Below, one piece after another: positions 52,321-57,942 of a stretch of DNA of 57,942 bases (within the stretch, counting starts at the first letter, position 1; every line of letters begins with the position of its first letter). The notes under the pieces are model-generated. The model was not told the origin of the DNA. It made no database searches and saw nothing but the letters and a program-made list of their open reading frames with translations. Where the stretch lies: positions 1 through 57,942 of the forward strand of contig WHTH01000024.1 in NCBI GenBank assembly GCA_009377865.1, read 5' to 3'. The stretch comes from Pseudonocardiaceae bacterium (GTDB taxonomy: Bacteria; Actinomycetota; Actinomycetes; Mycobacteriales; Pseudonocardiaceae). The translations under genes and the position numbers were made by a program.

Positions 52321-53288
52321 GAATCGAGATCGTCACCCCCGCGCCGATGGGCTCGCACCACGGCAACCGCGTCACCGCGCAGCGCTGGGCGCGGATGCTC
52401 ACCGAGCTCGGTCACGAGGCGGCGATCACCACGACGTGGTCCGGGGAGCCGGTCGACGCGCTGGTCGCGCTGCACGCGATGCGCAGCGCCGGGTCGGCAT
52501 GCGCGTTCGCGGCCGCGCACCCGGATCGCCCGCTGGTCGTCGCGCTGACCGGAACCGACCTGTACCGCGACCTCCCCGACTCGGCGCAGGCGCAGCAGGC
52601 GGTCGCGGCGGCCAGCGCGCTGGTCGTGCTGCAGCCCCTCGCCCGCGACGCCGTACCGGCGCACCTGGGCGAGCGGGTGCACGTGATCCACCAGTCCGTC
52701 ACCGCGCCGGACGCCCTGGACACCACGACCGCCGGCGATGCCTTCGAGGTGGTCGTCCTCGCCCACCTGCGGGCGGTCAAGGATCCGTTCCTCGCCGCGG
52801 CGGCAACCCGGCGGCTTCCCGCGAACTCCCGGGTGCGGGTCACCCACTGCGGCGCGCCCATCGACCCGGGCACCGAAGAGCGGGCCCGGGCCGAGACCGC
52901 GACCAACCCCCGGTACCGCTGGCTGGGCGATGTGCCGCGGGAGGAGGCGCTGCGCCACCTTGCTGCGAGCAGGCTGCTGCTGCTCACCTCCCGGCTCGAG
53001 GGCGGGGCGAACGCGGTGTCCGAGGCGCTGGCGGCCGGCGTCCCGGTGCTGTCGACCAGGGTCGACGGTTCGGTGGGCCTGCTCGGCGCCGACTACCCCG
53101 GCTACGTCGAGGTGGGCGACGTCGCAGGGTTGGCCCGGCTGCTGCGGCGCGCCGAGACCGACCCGGCCTTCCTCGCCGACCTCACCACCCGCGTCGCCGC
53201 TCGCCGCGAGCTCGTGGACCCGGAGCGGGAGCGCCGGGCCTGGGCCGAGCTGCTCGCGCGGGTGACCGCCGGCGCACCAGATCCTTGA
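52317..53288 (+). CDS. senB: Selenosugar synthase (SenB, TIGR04348-type glycosyltransferase)
   Basis: A 323-residue GT4-fold protein beginning MRIEIVTPAPMGSHHGNRVTA. Further motifs: RPLVVALTGTDLYRDLP, VVVLAHLRAVKDPFLAA and the C-terminal nucleotide-binding LLLLTSRLEGGANAVSEALA with GVPVLSTRV. This is the family paired with SenA, which makes a selenosugar from selenophosphate and UDP-N-acetylglucosamine. GTG start overlaps the senA stop (GTGA). A hairpin lies 3 bp after the stop, so senAB is a two-gene unit. The third gene known from other clusters, a selenophosphate synthetase (SenC/SelD), is not in the window. Confidence 0.87.
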   Translation: MRIEIVTPAPMGSHHGNRVTAQRWARMLTELGHEAAITTTWSGEPVDALVALHAMRSAGSACAFAAAHPDRPLVVALTGTDLYRDLPDSAQAQQAVAAASALVVLQPLARDAVPAHLGERVHVIHQSVTAPDALDTTTAGDAFEVVVLAHLRAVKDPFLAAAATRRLPANSRVRVTHCGAPIDPGTEERARAETATNPRYRWLGDVPREEALRHLAASRLLLLTSRLEGGANAVSEALAAGVPVLSTRVDGSVGLLGADYPGYVEVGDVAGLARLLRRAETDPAFLADLTTRVAARRELVDPERERRAWAELLARVTAGAPDP

Positions 53289-53290
53289 TC

Positions 53291-53308
53291 GAACCGGCTG
53301 GCCGGTTC
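53291..53308 (+). terminator. Hairpin after senB
   Basis: GAACCGG pairs perfectly with CCGGTTC across a 4-base loop, three bases after the senB stop. Confidence 0.5.
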
Positions 53309-53389
53309 AGCAGCAGCGTCGATGGCTTGCCTTCAAGCTTGGTCGAGCCGATCAGGTCGGCGCGCCGCCGTGCATGGTCCCCTTGTGTC

Positions 53390-54136
53390 GTGACCGTCAC
53401 CGGGTGGCACTCCTACGAGCGGCGCGTGGTGCCGCACCTGGGTGCCCCGTTCGCCTCGGCGGTGCGCGACGCGGTACCCGCCGGGCTCGTCGTGGACCTG
53501 GCGGCCGGCACCGGCGCGCTGTCGGGCTCCATGCAGGCGCGCGGCGACATCCGGGCGATCGCCGTCGATCCTGATCCCGACGCGCTCGCCGTCGCCCGCG
53601 CCCTACGGCCCGGGCTGACGCTGCTGCGGGCGGACGCCCTCGCGCTGCCGCTGCGCACTGCTAGCGCCGATGCAGTGGTCTGCCAGCAGGGGTTGCAGTT
53701 CGTGCCGGACCTGGCCCGCGCCGCGGCACAGATCGCCCGGGTGCTGGCCGCTGGCGCACCGCTGGTCGCGCTGACCTGGGACGAGTGGGGCTCGGTATCG
53801 GTGTTCTGCGCGCTCGCAGCGCTCGCCGAGGTCGAGCTCGGCCGCACCGACGTCTTCCGCGACCCGTGCGCGCTGCCCCCGGCACGGCTGGCCGAGGCGC
53901 TGCGCGATGCCGGCCTGCGCGACGTCGAGCAGCAGCAGCTGGCCCGGACGATGCCGCGCCACGACGACGCCGACCTGCTCGCGTACTGGACACAGCACAC
54001 ATCGACCGTGCTCGCGACGCCGTGGCGCCGGGCGGACGACAGCGAGCGGCGCCGCTGGCTGCGCCGGTTCTCCACGGAGCTCTCGGCCCGCGACCGGGAG
54101 CTGCGCGTGGTGCTCACCGTCGCGTGGGCCTCGTAG
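53390..54136 (+). CDS. Class I SAM-dependent methyltransferase
   Basis: A 248-residue Methyltransf_11-type enzyme. The SAM site is VVDLAAGTGALSGSMQA, then AIAVDPDPDALAVARAL (motif II) and ADALALPLRTASADAVVC (motif III), followed by LARAAAQIARVLAAGAPLVA. GTG 53390 is used; no clear ribosome-binding site. It is not of the EgtD histidine-methyltransferase family (no DUF2260 features), so despite lying after senAB it is not the hercynine maker. A terminator separates it from senB. Substrate unknown. Confidence 0.78.
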   Translation: MTVTGWHSYERRVVPHLGAPFASAVRDAVPAGLVVDLAAGTGALSGSMQARGDIRAIAVDPDPDALAVARALRPGLTLLRADALALPLRTASADAVVCQQGLQFVPDLARAAAQIARVLAAGAPLVALTWDEWGSVSVFCALAALAEVELGRTDVFRDPCALPPARLAEALRDAGLRDVEQQQLARTMPRHDDADLLAYWTQHTSTVLATPWRRADDSERRRWLRRFSTELSARDRELRVVLTVAWAS

Positions 54137-54192
54137 CCGGCGGGGGAAGGCGTGCAATGCCGCGCGGATCCTCGCATCGCCAGGCGGCTGCG

Positions 54193-55053
54193 TCACGCTT
54201 CGATCCCGGCGAACAGGTCACCTTCCCAGCCGTGCGGGCCGGCCGCCGGACCCCGCTCGCCGCGGCCGAGCACGTAATGCTCGATCGCGAACTCATGCCG
54301 GGCCGTGACAGCAGCGAACAGCCCGTTGTCCAGATCGACCTGGCTCCGGTGCGCCCGCAGCGCCGCGATCTTGACGTCGAGGTGCTCACGACCGTCGACC
54401 GTGGCGGTGATCTCCTCGTCCGCGACGCCGGGGGGCAGGTCGTCGAGCGATGTGGCGATCCCGGCGTCGACGATCTGCTGCATGATCGAGCGGGGGATGG
54501 CCGTCCAGTAGACCTTCGAGACGTGCCAGGGCGACCCGAGTGCGGGCTCGTAGGCCGGGTCTGCGGCGGGATCCAGCGCCGCCATCGTCACCCGGTGTGC
54601 CTGCATGTGGTCGGGATGGCCGTACCCGCCCTGGGCGTCGTAGGTGATCACCACCTGCGGCCGCTCGGCGCGCAGCACCGCGACCAGCTCGCGAGTGGCC
54701 TCACCGATGTCGGCGCGGGCGAAGGAGTCCTCGGCGTCGTTGGAGGGGTCACCGGCCATTCCGCTGTCACGCCACCTGCCGACCCCGCCCAGCCAATGGT
54801 GGCGACCCACACCCAGCACCTGCAGCGCATCGGACAGCTCCCGTTCCCGCTGCTTGGCCAGTCCCTCGGGTCCGGCCTCGCTGAGCCCGGCGAGGTCGGT
54901 CGCGACGATCTCGCCGAGTTCGCCCCGAGTGCAGGTGACCAGCGTGACACCCACCCCCCGCTGCGCGTAGTGCACCATCGTGGCGCCGGTCGACATCGCC
55001 TCGTCGTCGGGGTGGGCGTGCACCAGCAGCAGCCGCCGGTCGGTCATCGGCAC
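54193..55053 (-). CDS. mshB: Mycothiol-pathway deacetylase MshB
   Basis: A 286-residue zinc deacetylase of the LmbE fold: LLLVHAHPDDEAMSTG (zinc His and Asp), TCTRGELGEIVATDL, the long LGVGRHHWLGGVGRWRDSGM loop and YDAQGGYGHPDHMQAHRV with the third ligand. These are the MshB signature regions; it removes acetyl from GlcNAc-inositol in mycothiol synthesis. GTG 55053 or ATG 55047 start. Presence of mshB marks the host as an actinobacterium. It lies two genes from senAB. Confidence 0.92.
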   Translation of the reverse strand: MPMTDRRLLLVHAHPDDEAMSTGATMVHYAQRGVGVTLVTCTRGELGEIVATDLAGLSEAGPEGLAKQRERELSDALQVLGVGRHHWLGGVGRWRDSGMAGDPSNDAEDSFARADIGEATRELVAVLRAERPQVVITYDAQGGYGHPDHMQAHRVTMAALDPAADPAYEPALGSPWHVSKVYWTAIPRSIMQQIVDAGIATSLDDLPPGVADEEITATVDGREHLDVKIAALRAHRSQVDLDNGLFAAVTARHEFAIEHYVLGRGERGPAAGPHGWEGDLFAGIEA

Positions 55054-55204
55054 AGATTACTTCGCGCGGCAACGGCGCACCGGTTCGCCGACTCATCACC
55101 CTTCGGAGTGAATGATGGCGGGTCGTGCCCCCCACTCGATCACCACGACGGGTAGCGGGCCATCATGGCGGCAATCTGCCGGACGCCTGTAGGAGGTTGA
55201 CACC

Positions 55205-55426
55205 GTGGCCATGGCGCAAGTCATGTCAGGGATGCCGGACGTGTGGCGGCGCGTGCTCGCCGAACACGAACCGGACGAGCGCGGGCGCTGCCTCGCGTGC
55301 CGCAACGAACAGGGCGTCTCGGCGGAGTGGCCGTGCCTGACGCGTGAGATCGCCGAGCAGGCCAAGCGCATCCACGACGGCGAGCTACCGGCGCCGCGGC
55401 AGGGCGGGAGGCACGCAGCCAACTGA
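55205..55426 (+). CDS. Small Cys-containing hypothetical protein
   Basis: A 73-residue protein with three Cys in ERGRCLACRNEQGVSAEWPC, a zinc-knuckle-like arrangement, preceded by a short helix (MPDVWRRVLAEHEPD). GTG 55205 is chosen because AGGAGG (55191-55196) is eight bases upstream; the ATG at 55211 is 14 away. Divergent from mshB. Function unknown. Confidence 0.65.
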   Translation: MAMAQVMSGMPDVWRRVLAEHEPDERGRCLACRNEQGVSAEWPCLTREIAEQAKRIHDGELPAPRQGGRHAAN

Positions 55427-55539
55427 TCGCCGTCGCTGACGGTGCGTGAGGGCACTCACCTTCCCGGGCTCATGAGGTCGTACCGCGTTAGGGTGCTGCG
55501 TCAGTCCGACTGGCCGCACCGCCTCGAGCAGGAGGAACC

Positions 55540-56301
55540 GTGACCTCGCCCGCTCCGCGCACCGCGATCGTCACCGGAGCCGCCCGCGGCATCGGTGCCG
55601 CAACCGCCCTTCGACTGGCCCGCGACGGCTTCGCCGTGGGTGTGCTCGACCTCGACGAGGCGACCTGCAAGGACACCGTGTCGGCGATCGAGTCCGACGG
55701 GGGCCGCGCGATCGCCGTCGGGGTGGACGTCAGTGACGCGCAGCAGGTCGAGGCCGCGGTCGACCGGGTCGCCGGGGAACTGGGCGCGCCGACGGTGCTG
55801 GTGAACAACGCCGGTGTGACGCGCGACAACATGCTGTTCAAGATGTCGGATGCCGACTGGGACGCCGTGATCGGCGTGCACCTCAAGGGGTCGTTCCTGA
55901 TGAGCCGCGCGGCGCAGCAGCACATGACGGCCGCGAAGTGGGGCCGGATCGTGAACCTGTCCAGCGTCTCGGCGCTGGGTAACCGCGGCCAGGCCAACTA
56001 CTCCACCGCGAAGGCCGGCCTGCAGGGCTTCACGAAGACGCTGGCGATCGAGTTGGGCAAGTTCGGGGTCACGGTCAACGCGATCGCACCGGGCTTCATC
56101 GTCACGGACATGACGAAGGCGACCGCGGAGCGGATCGGTGTCCCGTTCGAGGAGTTCGAGCAGGCGCGCGCGGCCGAGATTCCGGTCGCCAGGTCGGGCC
56201 AGCCCGAGGACATCGCCGCGACGGTCTCGTTTCTGGTGCGCGAGGAGGCCGGGTTCGTCTCCGGCCAGGTCATCTACGTCGCCGGTGGGCCCAAGGCCTG
56301 A
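55540..56301 (+). CDS. Short-chain dehydrogenase (FabG-like)
   Basis: A 253-residue classical SDR: TAIVTGAARGIGAATALRLA (NAD(P) binding), LVNNAGVTRDNMLFKM, catalytic Ser in NLSSVSALGNRG and Tyr-x3-Lys in NYSTAKAGLQGF, and VNAIAPGFIVTDMTKATAE. Good GGAGGAA site before GTG 55540. It resembles 3-oxoacyl-ACP or acetoacetyl-CoA reductases, but no fatty-acid or polyester genes adjoin, so the substrate is open. Confidence 0.9.
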   Translation: MTSPAPRTAIVTGAARGIGAATALRLARDGFAVGVLDLDEATCKDTVSAIESDGGRAIAVGVDVSDAQQVEAAVDRVAGELGAPTVLVNNAGVTRDNMLFKMSDADWDAVIGVHLKGSFLMSRAAQQHMTAAKWGRIVNLSSVSALGNRGQANYSTAKAGLQGFTKTLAIELGKFGVTVNAIAPGFIVTDMTKATAERIGVPFEEFEQARAAEIPVARSGQPEDIAATVSFLVREEAGFVSGQVIYVAGGPKA

Positions 56302-56355
56302 TCCACGCCGTCGCGGTCACGGTGTCGGTGAAAACTCGACGCCACACCGCTTCGT

Positions 56356-56422
56356 GTCCGTGAACTCGACGCCATGGGGGCTCGGCTGCCATGACAACCC
56401 CCATGGCGTCGAATTCACGGAC
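56356..56422. repeat. Dispersed hairpin repeat, copy C
   Basis: The best-paired copy: arms GTCCGTGAACTCGAC plus GCCATGGGGG (56356-56380) and the complementary right arm (56398-56422) with a single G-T pair, and a 17-base loop CTCGGCTGCCATGACAA. A further partial motif GTGAAAACTCGACGCC lies just upstream (56328-56343). It is between the SDR gene and the helicase remnant. Confidence 0.85.
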
Positions 56423-56512
56423 GTTCGCCCCGATCGGCCATTGGGCGTCGTCGGTGTGTCGGCCGTGACTGGTTCACTACGCTCGGGCGCGAGCGCGGAA
56501 GGTGGCCGAGCA

Positions 56513-56650
56513 GTGGCGGACAAGGTGATCGACATCCTGAACCGCCCGTACGACGAGCCCACCCGCCACTTCGCCTTCGACGACGAGGGCATCACCGACC
56601 GGGTCGAGGAGTCGCGGCGGCCGTCGTCGTACTTCGTGCCCGTGCCCCGG
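56513..56650 (+). pseudogene. Truncated DEAD/DEAH helicase / restriction-enzyme gene (5' end only)
   Basis: GTG 56513 has GGAAGG upstream and encodes 46 residues: MADKVIDILNRPYDEPTRHF, then FDDEGITDRVEESRRPSSYF and VPVPR. The NRPYDEPTRHF-x-FDDEGI pattern with SRRPSSYFVPIP is the N-terminus of large DEAD/DEAH-helicase or type III restriction-subunit proteins. Homology stops abruptly at residue 46 and the following sequence is in other frames without recognisable helicase motifs, so nearly the whole gene is missing. Confidence 0.7.
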
Positions 56651-56858
56651 GCTGCCTCGAGCGTCACTGCGCTGTGCTTGGACATCAGCACGGTCACGGC
56701 GACCCCGCGGCCCGCGCCCGCTCCGTCCTACACCCGCTGCAGCGACCGGATGGCGACCCCATCGCCACCTGGGACTACTCGAGCGACCGCCACGCTGGTC
56801 GAGCGGCGCTCCGCTGGAATCTCGGGCAGGACAGGAAAGCTGCGCTCGATGTCGCGGG

Positions 56859-57176
56859 CTACAACGGCGAGAGCACGACGGCGAGGGTCAACATGCCGAG
56901 CGCGATCACCCCTCCGCCGGCCAGCAGCACCGAACCACGTGCGGCCGGGGTGGCGACCGGTGCGGACATGATCCGGCGGGCGCGGCGCCGCCCGATCAGC
57001 GCGACGGTCAGCGCGAGCAGCAGCGCGACCGCGCCCGGAACCAGATCCAACGGCCGGGGAGCCGGCATCGTCCGCAGCGCCAGCAGTGCCGCAGTGGCCA
57101 GCAGTCCCACCGCGGCGCGTTCCCAGGCGAGCATGGTCCGCTCGGCCTGCAGCCCGGGCAGCTGCGGATCGCTCAC
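56859..57176 (-). CDS. DUF202 family membrane protein
   Basis: A 105-residue protein of the DUF202 family: LQAERTMLAWERAAVGLLA at the N-terminus, then hydrophobic spans (LDLVPGAVALLLALTVALIG and LLAGGGVIALGMLTLAVVLS). GTG start 57176 overlaps the stop of the other DUF202 gene by 4 bp, so the pair is coupled and may form a heteromer. Function of the family is unclear. Confidence 0.78.
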   Translation of the reverse strand: MSDPQLPGLQAERTMLAWERAAVGLLATAALLALRTMPAPRPLDLVPGAVALLLALTVALIGRRRARRIMSAPVATPAARGSVLLAGGGVIALGMLTLAVVLSPL

Positions 57177-57514
57177 CGCGAGCCTGCCGTGGTCAGCAGC
57201 ACCAGTACGAGCACGCTGAGCGCGGCCAGCGCGGTGCCCAGCAGCAGCGGCATCCGCGTCCGCGGCAGGTCGACCTGCCGCCGCATCGCCGACTGCACCG
57301 CGTGCCACCGCAGCACACCGGCCGTGGCCACGGCCACCCCCAGCGCGGCCAGCAGCGCTCCCACGAGGCGCCGGGCTCCGTCGAACCCGAACTCGGGCAC
57401 GAGGTGCACCACCGCCACCGCACCTGCCAGCAACGCCAGCGCGGTGCGCAACCACGCCAGGAAGGTCCGCTCGTTGGCGAGCGTGAACCGGTAGTCGGGC
57501 TCCTCGTCGGTCAC
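57173..57514 (-). CDS. DUF202 family (YidH-like) membrane protein
   Basis: A 113-residue DUF202 protein: FTLANERTFLAWLRTALALLAG, then spans LVGALLAALGVAVATAGVL and LLLGTALAALSVLVLVLL. GTG 57514 overlaps the stop of the ferredoxin-like gene (57511-57513) by 4 bp. Second of three coupled minus-strand genes entering from the window end. Confidence 0.8.
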   Translation of the reverse strand: MTDEEPDYRFTLANERTFLAWLRTALALLAGAVAVVHLVPEFGFDGARRLVGALLAALGVAVATAGVLRWHAVQSAMRRQVDLPRTRMPLLLGTALAALSVLVLVLLTTAGSR

Positions 57515-57942
57515 ACCGCCGGCTCCACGAGCTCGAAGCTGCGGATGCGGCCGGGTGCGACGGCCGCACAGGTCAGTGGGCGGTCCACCTCGTGCGCCTG
57601 CTCGCGGATCCGCAGCACCATGTCGGCACCGTCGGGACCCCTGAGCCGCACCTGCCACTCCTGCGGCCCCGCGGACTCGACACCGCGCGGGACGAACGCA
57701 TCGATGCCCCGCTCGCCGGTGGCGAGCCGGGCGTGGTGCTGCGCGGCCTGCACTGCCGCCGGAACCGACGACCGGCCGCGCAACCAGCGCGGCTCGACGA
57801 CGCCCTCGTCGTGTGCCCTGGCGAGCGCCACCGCCTCCGACGCCGGGACGTGGCCGTAGTAGAAGCCGTGCGGCAGCACCACGAGGTTGGCCGCGAACCG
57901 GTCCCCGCCGATGTGGCTGCACTCCCAGGTGCGGTCCGGGTA
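57511..57942 (-). CDS. Sucrase/ferredoxin-like protein, C-terminal part (cut by window end)
   Basis: The last 143 residues of a protein that starts outside the window. It reads WECSHIGGDRFAANLVVLPH and then GFYYGHVPASEAVALARAH, the C-terminal signature of the Suc_Fer-like (thioredoxin-like ferredoxin) family, whose CSHIGGDRFA Cys/His help hold an iron-sulfur cluster. It ends RIREQAHEVDRPLTC, then GRIRSFELVEPAV. It overlaps the DUF202 gene. N-terminal domain not visible. Confidence 0.75.
   Translation of the reverse strand, partial: YPDRTWECSHIGGDRFAANLVVLPHGFYYGHVPASEAVALARAHDEGVVEPRWLRGRSSVPAAVQAAQHHARLATGERGIDAFVPRGVESAGPQEWQVRLRGPDGADMVLRIREQAHEVDRPLTCAAVAPGRIRSFELVEPAV

Noticed and set aside
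56674-56858. Plus-strand reading after the helicase remnant (VLHPLQRPDGDPIATWDYSS)
   Set aside because: Looks somewhat protein-like, but no family was recognised and it runs into the antisense of a DUF202 gene; probably a fragment of unknown origin.

Overview
The window is high-GC, densely packed DNA with many GTG and TTG starts, 4-bp GTGA/ATGA gene overlaps and a mycothiol gene (mshB). It therefore comes from an actinobacterium; the gene types suggest Pseudonocardiales, but that placement is an inference. There is no rRNA, no convincing tRNA, no CRISPR array and no intact insertion sequence.

Layout. (1) 1-4.8 kb: a serine-cycle-like block (malyl-CoA lyase end, malate-CoA ligase MtkA/MtkB, glyoxylate/hydroxypyruvate reductase) in which mtkB appears to have lost its stop by a one-base slip, then a MetE-like methyltransferase. 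(2) 5-7.5 kb: cspA with a clear terminator, then a gene-poor stretch holding a dispersed hairpin repeat and remnants of a small secreted-protein gene. (3) 7.5-11.2 kb: a fused 5-oxoprolinase/hydantoinase. (4) 11.2-13.8 kb: an orphan VapB-like antitoxin, small unknown genes, and a small protein/DUF6879/HTH-DUF5753 regulatory triad. (5) 13.9-18.7 kb, minus strand: FGGY kinase with a phosphonate-type ABC transporter (PhnD, PhnC, fused double PhnE). (6) 18.8-20 kb: an AbiEi/DUF559-like gene bracketed by 47-bp direct repeats and followed by two DnaA boxes; then a MetX-like hydrolase. (7) 21.3-38.5 kb, plus strand: a complete Wadjet-type JetABCD plasmid-defence operon directly followed by recC-recB-recD. 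(8) 38.5-46 kb: a cobalamin-binding-like protein, then a tightly coupled minus-strand operon with MauE, a MauD-like thioredoxin, a 12-cysteine protein, a 30-residue hydrophobic peptide, a membrane protein and an acetyltransferase, preceded by a large LuxR-family regulator. (9) 46.3-50.9 kb: a coiled-coil membrane protein, a DUF3291 remnant beside the second hairpin repeat, PhoD phosphatase and an ATP-dependent DNA ligase. (10) 51-57.9 kb: senA-senB (selenoneine synthesis), a methyltransferase, mshB, a small Cys protein, an SDR, the third hairpin repeat beside a truncated helicase/restriction gene, two DUF202 membrane proteins and a sucrase/ferredoxin-like protein cut by the window end.

The strongest leads are the MauE/MauD/12-Cys operon (no catalytic heavy chain and no match I recognise for the 12-Cys protein), the Wadjet-RecBCD neighbourhood, senAB next to mycothiol synthesis, and the hairpin repeat that lies beside decayed genes at all three of its copies.
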